A stretch of DNA of 64,000 bases from Edolisoma coerulescens (lineage: Eukaryota > Chordata > Aves > Passeriformes > Campephagidae): positions 554,464-618,463 of the forward strand of contig VWZW01004142.1 in the NCBI GenBank assembly GCA_013397115.1. The letters are read 5' to 3'. The notes under the pieces are model-generated. The model saw nothing but the letters and a program-made list of their open reading frames with translations, searched no databases and had not been told where the DNA came from. The position numbers and the translations under genes were made by a program. Positions 36,254 through 48,500 of this stretch are shown here, piece after piece. The first letter of the stretch is position 1. Each line of letters starts with the position of its first letter.

Positions 36254-38635
36254 CTGAAAAATATGTAACACATGTCGTAAATTAGTATTTTTCTTCTGAT
36301 GTCACTTTAACAAGCTCTTTCTGGCAACAGTCTCTCAAGAATGTCTTTTGGCAAGGCACAATTGGAAAATACATGCCTTGCATTGCAGCCATAACCTCTG
36401 AAAAATGTTTGGGCTTGTTTTCACACCTGTTTAGCACCACATGCTTTTTAGGCCATGCTGTAAAGACCTATCCAGCTACATTCTTAGCTCTTGATGCATT
36501 TCTTTATTTCATGGTAATGGAGATATTAAGTGGCGAAGCAGAACCCTGAGAATTGTTGGATGTGCATGATACAAGTAATGAATATCAGGAATACTGCCTT
36601 ATAAGTAACTGTTCCCTGGAGACTCAATTTCTCAAATACTCAGACGAAAATTATTTTCTACTTCAGGAATTAGTAGTGAGACAGGATGGGAATTTGGGCA
36701 GGAATCTCCTTAAATTACAGGGGGACATGGGTTGGTATCCTGCATATTTCTAATTACAGCTGAGATCCCAAGCCAGAGGAGGTTGTTTTCTTGCTAAGAA
36801 GAAGCAGAAATGACTGTTTGGGGGAGGGTAGGATTTAGGCCATTGTGGGTAGCAGAGTTTCAAAAGAGAAGTTTTCAGAATTCTCGTGAAACCAAATCAT
36901 GACTGCAGTTTCCAACCCAAACCATCTCCCCTTTCTAATTCATGCCCAGATCCTCATGTCACCTCCTCATACATCCCTGAGGCAGAGAAAAAGGCCCCTG
37001 CAGCACTCCATGCCCCAGAGCATAGCGCCAGGCTGAGAGAGGGTGATTGCAGAAAGGCAGTCATGGAGCTGTTAGATAATGCTGTGATGTCCAGTGATCA
37101 CTGAGAGCAAGAAAGCAAAACTGCTAGGCAAAGACCAGCTAAGAAATACTGCTGTCTTGCTGGGATAAGCTCAGTCTTTTGAAGTCTGGAATGGAGCACA
37201 GGCTGTGGCTTTCTGCTCCTCTGTGTATGGAGGCCAATGCAGAATGCACTCTTCAGAAATAGAGAGGTAATCTAGCCAATTGAACCCTTTTTGGCTTATT
37301 TTGCTTGCTTGCTTGATTGATTTATTTCCCTTCTTTAGCCCCTTGGACACTTGCCATTTATTCTTTGTTTTCCTTACACCTACTTTTTAAGTCATTGCAT
37401 GGAATTCTTCCTTTAGCTTGAGCTTTTCTTTCTGGTTATGGCTATCAGCATCCAGCAATGCTTATCACTTTTTTTGACCTCCTTATTTATCAAGACACCG
37501 TCTCTGGCTCGGGATGTCCGTCAGATGCAGATCCTGGTGGCTAGGAATGAGAGTATCTCTGTACACTTGCCCTGATTTTATAGTCTTCCTTTAGCATCAG
37601 CTATTGGCAAATACTGAGCACCAGATACAGGGCTGGGTTCATGAACTTTCAGTTTGATTCACTGTAGGACATGGTGTTGGAAAAAACAGACCATTCTTTG
37701 CAGCTATTTTTGCTACACTATGTTCTTGTGCTTGTTCCACCTCTATTTGTCCCCATCACAAGTCTAGTCTGATGTTCCTTTCCTGCTCCTAACCTCTGGT
37801 GATATTTATTCGGTCCTGAGTCTTCCTTTCTCCCCATATTCTATCACAATACTTTGCCTGTGCTACTTAACCCCACGTTTCTTGGGACACTATGACATGC
37901 TTATCACTATCTGTCTTTCTTTTGCAGCCCTGGGAACAGGCCTGGTATGATGCCAATTCTGTTCCCAAGAAGTAAAAGTTTCCTTATTACTGGGAACAAG
38001 TCTCTTTAGGTCCTGGCAACAAAGGTGCAGCCCCTTGTCTCTCCACCTGCCTTCCTATGTGGTTTCTGGTACAGAGTCTCTTGTGATAATCTCAGCCAGG
38101 TACCTGTCTCAACTCCCATTTCTGTCCTTCCTCATTGCTCTGCTTGACTTTTGGCAGTCTTATTCATCTATTAAATTGGACTGTCCTTCACTGCATGTTG
38201 CCTTTGTGTGCTGTCCAGCCTCCTTTCCCTGCCTGCCTTCCTTTCTTAGTTTTACTCTCTCCTCCTTTTCTGTCAGTATTCCCCATCTTTTTTCCTTGAT
38301 TCCAGCTTTCAGGTTAAAGATCCACCTGGATCATTAAGAGTGTATTTCCATACTCTCACTTTCTAATTTGACCTTCAGTGTTTGCCATCACAGCGACATC
38401 AGTACCTGCCTGACTTGGTCCACACTGAGAGGAGAACGTGGGACCAAACCTTACTTAATTCATCCTTTCTGCTGATTTTGACAATAATTTGCAATCTTCT
38501 TCTCTGACATGTCTTAGCTCTCTTCCTCGCCCTCTTCCTGTTACTAATCATACCCTTGTAATGTTTTTGGAGGCTCTTTTGGAGGCATTGTCCCCACCAT
38601 CTTTCTGTATTCTCCCTACTCTGCTTCACTCTTGG

Positions 38636-38745
38636 GCACATGGTGTGACTCTTGGGGACGGTGGTATGCAGGGCCAGGAGTTGAACTCCATGATCCTTGA
38701 GGATCCCTTCCAACTCAGCCTATTCTGTGATTCTGTGTGACTCTG
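38636..38745 (+). mobile_element. CR1 LINE 3' end, 5'-truncated
   Basis: The segment reads 'cagggccaggagttgaactc', 'catgatccttgaggatccct' and 'tccaactcagcctattctgt', and ends in the attctgtg octamer repeat. This is the hallmark 3' terminus of chicken-repeat-1 retrotransposons. It is a typical short 5'-truncated copy of about 110 bp, fairly close to consensus, in the intron between the TM1 and TM2 exons and antisense to CALCR. Confidence 0.87.
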
Positions 38746-39949
38746 ATAAATCAGTATGCAGGAAGGCATAACTAAGCCAGTTATCTGTGTCTAAAACTTG
38801 TGAGCTTTTTGTGTCTCCAAGCCTCCATCCATTGTCTCTTTAGAGTGTCCGAGTCTCCTATGTTTTCTGTGACTCCCCTGTGTTTCACATTGATTGTCTC
38901 CTACATTTTGTTTTTCAGAGATAGGTTCTCATACCTACTCACAGTCACCCTTACTTTACAGTTCCTATCACCACTTCTCTGTTACAGTTAGAGTATTTTC
39001 CTCAAAGAACTGCACTGTGAATCTGTAATTTTTTCTCATCTATGAATACTGGGAATAGTGATTTTCACCCCTAGCCACTTATTTTCCTCTCCTACCCCGT
39101 GGTTTAGTTTTCAAATTATTTTCATCCTTTGTACCATGTTCTCCCTTGCCACTGCGGAAAACTCCCCCAAAATCACACAAATTATCCTTCCATCCATTAC
39201 CCTTCAACTCCTTTTAAAAGCCTTGGCAGCAATTAGACTGCAGGTGCATTCATAACACAACATCTATTATTCTGGCAAATCTAGATTTGTTGTACTCCCC
39301 ATCTGTTTTTATACAAATATCTCTGTTTTAATAATTCAGTTGGAGTGATTTGGAGGTAGGAGTACCTCTTTTCTTTTGTGTTTTATTAAGTAAGATAATG
39401 GGGTCTCAGTTTGCAATTATAGAAATATTGAAATAATGTGACGATGCATGTAGCTGTTAGACACTCTACTCTATGAATACTTTCTCCTGTTATGAGTTAG
39501 CATTGCTTAGTGATGCTCATCACTACTGATTTATTATTCCTTCCTGAATGTACGGCAACATCTGTGATGCCAGATCATTATGAATCCTGATACCCAAAAC
39601 TGAACTGAAAATAAATCTCTGCCAGCAAAAACTTATATGTGGGAAACTGCAATCCCTGCAAGCTGCCTCTAAAGTCAAAGGCTATTATACAGTCCTGAAA
39701 TAATCTCTTGCTATCTGATGCACTGTCTGATTGACAGCTTCCCTTCAGCTGAAGGTCAAATAATCTATTGCTGTCATAGCCAGATGACAGAAAACAACTG
39801 AAGGTAACATGAGCCCTGCTCCCACACAGCTTCATTCTCACTTTCCCATGATTGTAGTTTGGTTTCCTCTTTGTCCTCCCATTATGAAGCACTTTGGTTT
39901 AATTCCTTTCTCTCTTCTCCCTGTAACCTTTGTGTCATGGCTTAGTCAT

Positions 39950-39990
39950 GGAAGAGGAGGGAGAAGTGGAGGAGGAAAGAGAGGAGGAGG
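39950..39990 (+). repeat. Purine tract rich in GGA
   Basis: About 40 bases almost entirely A and G, with repeated GGAGGA/GGAGA units. It is pyrimidine on the CALCR sense strand and lies in the TM1-TM2 intron. Confidence 0.8.
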
Positions 39991-41207
39991 TGTGTTGCTG
40001 TCTGGAGGGCTGCTGCAAAGACCAATCTTTAAGTGCAGCCTAGGACCAGTCAAGATCATGCATTGTCCATGACTCAGAGCTCAGAGTGAGTCAGACAGGC
40101 TGACCCTGCCTCACTTGCTGCCAGGAGTCACCTTTCTGGTCCATTTAGCATACCTAATTTGACCAGATCCTGTCTTTATTGTCTGAAAGAACTCAAATCA
40201 GGGTATGGGGTTCCAGATCAGATTAAATTGTGCTCTTTCCAGTTTTCTCAAAGCTTTACTGTGGCTATGGTTTTGTACCATTTATCTACTCAGATGGGAA
40301 GGGAGATCATCAGTTCACTGGGGAGAGTTTCTAGCTATCTCTGTATCTGATTAAGACATGTTATCACAGGCACTCATCAAATTGCCTCTTTGGAAATTAC
40401 CAGAATTCACAACCTGTATTTTGGATCCACCTATTTAGAGCTTGCAATCTTACAGGCTCTTATAATCTATGAAAAGTCCAACCATTTAGTCTTCCTATGT
40501 TTCCTAGTCTTATTCTTGGTGGTGGTGATGTTGGGGGCTTGATCTTTTACTACTCTTCCTGTTTGACAGTTGAGGCAGAGGCATCTAATTGACAGCAGAC
40601 AGGTTCACTAAAGAACAAGACTGAAATGCTCTAGTGAAGCTGCCATACAGTAGCTGCAGTGCTTTCAGTGAATATCAGTTTTGTCTCCCTTAAAATTCTG
40701 ATACAGCACATCTCTGTTTTTCCTTTTAATGAGGATAACAGACTGCACACTAGTCCCAGATTCTCTCTTAGAGCTGGGCCCTGTAAGCAGCTATTCAGAT
40801 TAATAGCTGAGTCCTTCAGCCTTAGATGCAGGTAGTCCTGTTCTTCAGGAGCTTGGAGCTCCCAGCCACTGCTGCATTCAGTCACTGTGCCTGGCAAGCT
40901 CTGGACATGCTCTTCAAGGAACATAAGGCAAGAGCTAAATGAAAGGCCTTACTGCATCCCTAGCTGCATCATTTCCCCATGGGCTGCACTTTCACACCTG
41001 TCCTGACAAAATAACAGCATGGTCTTGGCTACACACCACTGGGTGAGGTCCCATTGGTGAGAGGAGCCTGTGCTCAGACTTCTTTATCAGGATTGTATAA
41101 AAAGACACTCAGAAGAGCTGCTTTTTGCTGCCATGACTCCTTCCAAGATTTCCTTTGGTTGAGATGCCTCAGGGAAAGAAGAGATAGTGTCTGTAAGAAA
41201 CACTTAC

Positions 41208-41299
41208 TTGAAATAGAAGAAAATTGCCAAGGAAATCAACAGGGATGTTATAGACAGAGCATGGCCAACGATTGCCATATAATAAAGTATGAACGCCAT
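41208..41299 (-). CDS. CALCR: CALCR exon: transmembrane helix 1
   Basis: This 92-nt exon has acceptor aaattgcag and donor gtaagtg. It enters in phase 0 and leaves two bases of a Lys codon. It encodes MAFILYYMAIVGHALSITSL followed by LISLAIFFYF, a single hydrophobic helix matching TM1 of human CALCR ([20 protein letters not shown]). The GHALS motif is the conserved class B TM1 signature. The initial ATG is internal to the protein, not a start: the upstream exon reads in frame into it. Confidence 0.95.
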
Positions 41300-41779
41300 C
41301 TGCAATTTAACAAAAAGAAAAGGCAAGCATGAACAATTCGCAGGCACTTTTTTTCAGGCACAATTTGCAGGTTCGTTTTCTCATTAGGGAAGAATCTACA
41401 AAAGCAACCTCCCATTTTGTATTTTTTCTTCTTTCATTCTTTTTCTATATATTTATAATATCAGCAATCTCTTAAATAGCATGACTCACGGTCTAAAGAT
41501 AAGTGTTTCTTACACGTGTAGATCTGTTCCTGATATACTGAAGTAACTGGTGAGATCCCTGCTCATACTGTGTCACTGACTTTCCCAAGCTCTAGGAGAG
41601 TGCAGCAGATGTAATACATTCAGATTTTCAATACGCCCATGACAAGTTTTTACATATATGCGAAAAAAAAATATTAAATAAAGTAGGTTGCTGCAGGATC
41701 GCTAGAAAACTTTTATGGGTTGAAAGCAGCTTAAACAACAGGGATCAAAAGCTTAATGGTCACTTTTGGAAATGAGTCA

Positions 41780-42500
41780 GTAGTTAACTGCCCTCAGGAC
41801 TCGTATTAGGGCTGGTTTTGTTCTATGTATTCATCAATGACCTGATGCAGAGAAACTTCTAAATTTCCAGGTGATACTTAGGTCTTCCAGATAATAGTGA
41901 GGCACTCACAAAGGGCCTCATTCAACTGAGGGGACAAGAAGATGCCATATGAGCTTTAATACAGAAAAAAGTGGGCTGATAGACCTAAGACAAGTGATCT
42001 AAATCCTGTCTACACAATGTTTAACTTACAACTGGAAACCAAACTCAGGAAAGGAATCTTGGAGTCATCCAGGCCAGTTCTCTGAATCATTGGTTTGCTG
42101 TGTAATGATAGCCAAAAAGCCAGCAAAATACTGATTATGACCAAAAAAGGCACTGAGAGTAGAACATCAACACATGTTTGAAATTTACACCACAAACCTT
42201 AAATGCACATGTGCATCTAGTCTCCATACCCTATGGGCATAGCAGAGCAAGGAAAGGTGTAAAGAAGGCAACTGAACTAGCTGAGGTTGAGATTCTGTGG
42301 GTAAAAAGGCTGGGATTCTCCTCTTTGGAGAGGAGGAGTCAGAGGGGGCTTATGACCAAGGCCTTCAGAGTCATGGGAGCAGCAGATAAGGTGAACATCA
42401 TCTTCAACTCCCTCCACACAGGAGCGGCACACCTCAAGATCCATTCTGGTTCACATCAGTGTGAGCCTTGGTACTGGGCAACTCAGTGGTCTGACAGTGC
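41780..42500 (+). mobile_element. Decayed CR1 LINE segment (probable)
   Basis: Scattered blocks follow the order of an avian CR1 3' region: 'ggctggttttgttctatgta' with 'ttcatcaatgacctgatgca' near 41810, 'ggaaaggaatcttggagtca' at about 42050, 'gtgtaaagaaggcaactgaa' near 42257, and 'ttctcctctttggagaggag' with 'tcaactccctccacacagga' between 42310 and 42424. The match is patchy, with many substitutions and gaps, so this is an old copy and its bounds are approximate. It overlaps no exon: the TM1 exon lies about 480 bp below it. Confidence 0.6.
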
Positions 42501-44238
42501 TGGGAATCTAGTACCCACGGACAGATAGTTGGGCTTTCACTGTGACTCATGGCAGTGAAATCTAAGAGAGGCTGATCCATATTTTTTATGCCAGCTGTAA
42601 AATAAAATTGCAGGACAGCATCTGGGCTTCAGAATGTTGAGGTATTTAAATGTCACACTTTGGTCTCAGCCAAGCTCTTAAGCATCAGCCATCTGTCAGA
42701 AGAGTGCAGGAGGCTAAATGTCATGCCAGGCTTCACCACTGCCTCTTTTCCGAAAGCAAGGACACAGTAGCAGCCTGTCCTGAAAAAAGGACTGGAAGTC
42801 TTAGTTCCTCTGCTGGGTTTATTTTCAGCTCTACTTCATTCATTTTTCTTTTGTTATGCATGAGCAATTTTCTTTTTCTCAGTGATTAGATGAATTGCTT
42901 TTTGTAGCCTGAAGTTTTGACACACATTTTTTTGGTGTTTCCAAGTAATTTTAAGCTTTCACTTGAGAACAAATATGAACACAATTCAGAAAGCAAAGCC
43001 ATTCCTCTTAGTAAAGGTGCACATCTTGTATAATTTGGTCTCAAGACATTTTACAACTTTCAAATAAGCTTCTGCATTCATTAGCCTAGGTGGTGGTGGC
43101 CTGATCCAGATTTAAACCAGAGTCACATTTACACTGGTCTGACCACGTAGAAGAGACATGATCTGAGTGTAAATACCATTCACCAAGTTTTGGAAAACTA
43201 TGCATATTAACTGAAAATACCCTAGGTCTCCTAGTTTTCCTTCACAAAGCCTAACCACCACATTGCTAGTGAGCACAAATGCTTGATAACTTGTCCTGAG
43301 AGCACCAGCAACCCCAGACAGGACAGACCTGAGTGTGGAGAAGATGAGACAACTTTCTCCAATACAGAGTAGTGGGAGAGGTTTACCTGTGTACATGTGA
43401 CATTTCTTCCACTTCATACTACATGGTTGCTGTGTTTTTTCATGACATTAAATGGATATTTTCTTAAAGTCTAATTTAATTTACAGATGACTTGTTCAAA
43501 AATATTTTTTTCTGCCTATCTTTTATACAACATATAGCCTGAAACAGCTAGAAGTAGGAAAGGCCTCCAGATAGCTATGTGCAAGTTTACGTGCACCCTG
43601 GAGGATCCTTGGTTATTCAATCTATCTAACTTTCATTTTTCAACTGCTAAATTAACTGTGTCTTTGGGACTCAGCAACCGCTTTTTTGATTGCATCCTGC
43701 AAACTTACAATGCCAAATGCTTAAAAAAACCTTTGAAATATAACAATGATGACAGATCAAAATGGACTGGAATGTCACCTAACAAAGCATATGGTCTATC
43801 ATTACATTTTTAGGAACTGGCCAAAATTTTTTTTTTTAAGTGAGCTGTCTCAAAAGCATAGCATATTGGTATTTTCAGTTAACTTCAAACAAATAATGAG
43901 CACTTTTACTAATTTCTGCATTCCTCAAACTGGCTACCTGTCATGTCCTTCTGACACATAGGACTTATATAACATGCTGACTCATTAAAATTTTTGTTTG
44001 TTCAGACTTTTTATCCTGGATTTAGAAAACTTAAGTGTTCTTCCTCGTGCCTCTAGAATTCTTTACTTGAGGAAAGAGAATTCTCTAAGAGTAATACCTT
44101 TGACTCAGTTAGTTACATTATGTGTAGGTGAGTGGAAAGAGTCTACAAATGAAGAACATTTATGTTTACTGAAGACTTGGTTTAAAGGTCATAATCTAAC
44201 TTGGCATTTCTGTAAAGATAGATTCTTTCTGAATTTTC

Positions 44239-44266
44239 CATGATTTTTCATTTCAGAAAAATCATG
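44239..44266. repeat. Perfect inverted repeat, 11-bp arms
   Basis: Arms CATGATTTTTC and GAAAAATCATG flank a 6-base loop in the intron between the last ectodomain exon and the TM1 exon. Too short to call a transposon or microRNA. Confidence 0.85.
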
Positions 44267-45444
44267 ATGTGCATATAATTTTCCTTTGTGTTCTATCTGT
44301 TCTCTGTGTGAATGATGTTCAAAATTCTTCTTCTGGAAGGCATGGATAATAGGTAACAGAACTACATTTTTTGCCTCCTTACATGTGCCAACATCTGGAA
44401 AAACTATATTTTTGTGGTGCTTCCACATAATGCCTCTGTAAGCTCATGCTGTTACTATTATTCTTGCCTTGTCACATAGGCGAGCCCCATTTTACCATGA
44501 TAGTTTATCATGCAGCAAAAACCTTTAGAATTCACCTCCTGCCTAGTCCAGTAGACTTTTCCAAGGCCCTTTGGGCTGAGTTACTACCAGCTATGACTAC
44601 ATACTGCTTTTTGGCTGCATAAAAAAAGGTCCTCCAACACAAAGCCCAAATCAAATAACTTCTTGAATCTTTTCCTTCCACTATTCCAAATAGTCACAAA
44701 TTATTCTGTCACAAGCTTGTAATCAGATTTTCCTGGAGCTCCACTTGCATTTGAGAAATATATTTATTTTTATGAACTTCCCTAACTTAGTTTTTTTTAA
44801 AGCGTTTCTCAGATTTCTCTCTACTTGTTTCTTTTGGTGCTTTTATATTTAATTTTCTCTTTCAGTTTAGCAACTTGATTTTGGAAATACTGATGTAAAT
44901 GCTTAATTCATTATTGTAAATAGTCTCAATTACTTCAGTGAAACTCAAAGTTAAATTTGTTCATGCTTGTAAGATTTTCTGGACTGACAAATATTTATTT
45001 TCAAAGAGTGTGAATACAGGGTGATACTCTTTGCTTAAGAAAAATAATTTTAACTTACATTAAGATTACTAGCCCTGCAGAGAAGACATCAACATTTTGG
45101 AATATTATTGTTACAGAAAGCAAATTTGAGACTCTAAAAGATTATTTTATAACTGTTGGTCAATCAGGGAAAATCATAGGAATTAAAAATGCGTTTGAAA
45201 AATACTGCAAAACTTGCCACATGAACTACCACTAAATTATCCACCCAATGGTAAACTTACATCTAGGTTTGAGCACTCATTAAATAACTTGGATAAGCTA
45301 AAATCACAAGAATAATTTTGTTTATAGCTTGTGCAACACATAAAGCTGAATGATAGGGCTATTCTGGTCTCTCTCACGTGTCTTGTTGCTAGCCCAGCCC
45401 AAAACCATTGCCAAACAACCTCTGCCTCTTTAACTTCGGCATAC

Positions 45445-45557
45445 CTTCAATTTTTCAGAGGTGAAAGAGTTGCACAGGGTGTAGTTGGACCAAGTTCGGT
45501 TGCTCTCAGGGTGGCGGAACCAATTTCCAGTTTCATCACAATATTTTGAAGCCCTCT
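45445..45557 (-). CDS. CALCR: CALCR exon: end of hormone-binding ectodomain
   Basis: This 113-nt exon has acceptor atcatcag and donor gtatgccg. Its first two bases complete a Glu codon with the preceding exon, and it ends in phase 0. It encodes RASKYCDETGNWFRHPESN, then RTWSNYTLCNSFTSEKLK. The last two ectodomain cysteines (KYC, TLC) and two N-glycosylation sites (NRT, NYT) are present, completing the three class B disulfides. The human counterpart reads KVTKYCDEKGVWFKHPENN. The sequence just upstream of the acceptor is unusually poor in pyrimidines. Skipping this exon would shift the frame. Confidence 0.95.
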
Positions 45558-48500
45558 CTGATGATAAATTGCAATAATAGTTATTTTAACATAAGCATAC
45601 TATGCATTAAAAAACCCATTGAAAAGAATTTCTTTGGGAATAAAATGTCTGTGTAATAAAATCCAAATGATTTTCAACCTGTATAATTAATATGCATCTC
45701 GCTGGTCTGTTTAGTTTTTTTTCTAAGACTTATCTGGTGGTAAATTTGTTGTTTAGCTGTCTCCTTTTGCCCTGAGCCCACTAGAGTATATACCTCAACC
45801 TTCATTCAGATGTAATATTTAGGTGATAATAATCCAGTTAAAGAGGCTGTTAACAGCAGCTTATGGAAGAGAAAATAACCTTAGGTGCTGATGCCAGACC
45901 TGAAGGAAGTGTACAGAGTTTCAGGTGTCAGAGTTAAACGAGTTAAAAATACTGTGTGGCTAAAGGGCAGTCAGTAGTGTATAAACCAGAGCCTGGGTGC
46001 TGGAGATGCCAACAGCCCCAGCCCAGTGCTCTCTTTGTGCAGAGGAGTGGAAGAGTTTTGCCCAACCTCCGTGCTGGTGGAATCCTGACATGGAGAGCAG
46101 GAGCATTTCTCGCTCTCCTCAGGGTCTGCACAGCATGCAGGCACAGAGACAAGCAGCCTCACAAACATTTTGGCGCTGGTCTCATGTGTCCAGTTTAATT
46201 TAAAATGGCTGCAGAGTTCTCTGTTTAAATAATCTGATGTGTCTTTGGCCTCTACGCAGGTGTCTCTGGTGCTGGTTCCTTCGCCACAGGTGGCTCTGGC
46301 ATCCTTCCCGGAAGCCCTGCCATATGGATCGCGCTCCAGGCTCGTGCTCCTCTGCACGTCCTTTTACTGTGGTGGGGGGACAGTGGGGCTTCAGCAGTGC
46401 ACAGCTCTGGGGGATGCCTGGAGCTGCAGATGTGTGCTGTGTCTGTGTCCCCCCGTCACACTCACACTCTTGCTGGGGACACCCTGGATGTTGAGGCACA
46501 GATGGTCACTCCTAATCCCCTGTCAAGTTTTGGACCACTTCCTTTGGCCTTCCCTCAAGCATTAACCACATGGGAGTCACTGGAATGTTTGTCCGAGTAA
46601 CAAAGACAGGATAAGATCATAAACTTATATTATTTGATGTTTTCTTAGATAGTGACATGCACACTTATGAGAAAAAAGGTTTTTCAAGTCTGACTTTTAA
46701 AATAGTCTAAAAAGCCTATCTTGAATTTCCTTTGCCTTTTCTAGCTCTATAATTTGATTGGCTTTATACTTAGATTATCAGCATTTCCAGTCAATACACT
46801 TTTACAGAGCCCATAACCATTTGAACGTACACATTTTCATTTTTTGTGGTCAACATTACCACTTACTTTTCTTCATCTGATGATTAATGGTTCTATTAAT
46901 TTGTAAGATTTATATTCCCTCTATACAACTTAAAGAAAGGAACTTACTATGGGTAAGGTACGGATTGCATAGACTGAGTTGTCTTACTCTGACTACAAAT
47001 ACACTTTGTATAGTGCCATTGTATTAAAAACCAAAAAAGACAATCCTCCAGAACACAGCATATTTTTGAAATTATTGTGCATTTCAAATCATTGTTTTGG
47101 GGGACTTGTTAAAAATCAATACGTGCATCAACAATACCAAGAGGAACAGTACATGTTATTTGAGCCTTCCGTTGCTGCAGCTTGGAGATAATCTCAGACT
47201 GCCCATGTAGCAGTGTTCCCTTTTACTCACTGCCAGATGCTATCAAAAGCCGGGAAAAGTTTCAGTCACAGATGAGAGATTAATGGTTATGCTACCATGG
47301 AACACAGTGTGCAAACGTTGCACTATCCCATGCACTCTGCAAAGTGCACGGCTTTTGCTAATCTGCTACAGAGTACGTATGGCAAGGTCATCCATCATCT
47401 CTGTCCTTCAGTGCCTAGGTGGGCACTCTGCCAGAGTATAATGTGGCCTGGCTAAGTTAGAGACAAACCTTTCACCTCATACCTTTCCTTTAAGCCAGAC
47501 AAACGCTGCTGATCCTACTCTGAAAGTGCCCATGCCCCATGGATTTCTTGCTGTGATGTGAGAACACACAACTGGGGAATAAGCCCTCTTTACTGTCCAT
47601 CCCAGTGACTCAAACAGGTCGAATATCTCTTCTAAATCTATTCTTTTATACAGAAACAAAGCTGCAATCCAACCACTGTTGTACTGCAAGTTATTCTAGA
47701 GTGGCCCAATAGCAGGTGGGGGATTATGAACCTGGGCATGTGTTGGTTCTTTGTGCTAACCAGAAGAATATGGTAAAGTCTGAAAAAATACACACGTGCA
47801 AGGATGGGTAAGACAACACTAGCAAACTGGAAGTGTGGGCTTTGAGATTATTAAAATAATGTGTAAATACCAATTTTTTAGGCTCTGTCTGTTCCCTATC
47901 AGCTTGGATAAGGCACCACTTGACCATTGCATTATTCGAAGTGGAAGAGCAGTGACATCACATTGGACTGATCTCACCTGACTGTAGCGACCTTGAAGTT
48001 ACATAATCCATAGGCAGTTGTGAAGGATCTCTGCAGTTAACTGAGAGAGATAGACACTGCAAGAGCTGTCTGGGGAAAATGGATGAGAGAAATCTCATCC
48101 ACAAGGGAAGTTTCATGGGAGCAGTGATGTGTCTTGAAAGATTAACCAGTAGCAATTATTTGCACATGTATTGTTTGTTGCACTAATAGCGCTTTTATAA
48201 ATCATATTTTCATGAAAAACCCCTCAGTCATTTATATGTAACAAATAACCTAATATCTCTGGAACAATACGATAGCTCTATCAGTCAGGCTTTTCACAAT
48301 TACACCAGCTCTATAGCTAGCACATGTTAAAGGAGCCAACATCAGTTTTTCGTTTATTGCTGAGTTATAGGATGGAAGAAGAAAGAAGCTATCCCCTGTT
48401 GCAGTCATGCTCAGCACATACTAGACGTTGGATTCTTTTCCATTGTTTGGATAGACCTGTGCAGTGCTTAGTTTTGCAGATGAAGGAATAATTGATGTAA

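Larger units (their letters stand above)
36254..41207 (-). other. CALCR: CALCR intron (TM1 exon to TM2 exon), 4954 bp
   Basis: Starts gtaagtg and ends tatttttcag. It contains the CR1 3' end and the purine tract. A broad region at about 37300-39200 is pyrimidine-biased on the plus strand. Confidence 0.9.
41300..45444 (-). other. CALCR: CALCR intron (last ectodomain exon to TM1 exon), 4145 bp
   Basis: Starts gtatgccg and ends aaattgcag. It contains the decayed CR1 segment and the 11-bp-arm inverted repeat. No gene seen. Confidence 0.9.

Noticed and set aside
46060..46200. 'tttggcgctgg' near 46171 as a retroviral primer-binding site beside an LTR.
   Set aside because: Only a few bases resemble a PBS, and no LTR ends or retroviral genes are nearby.
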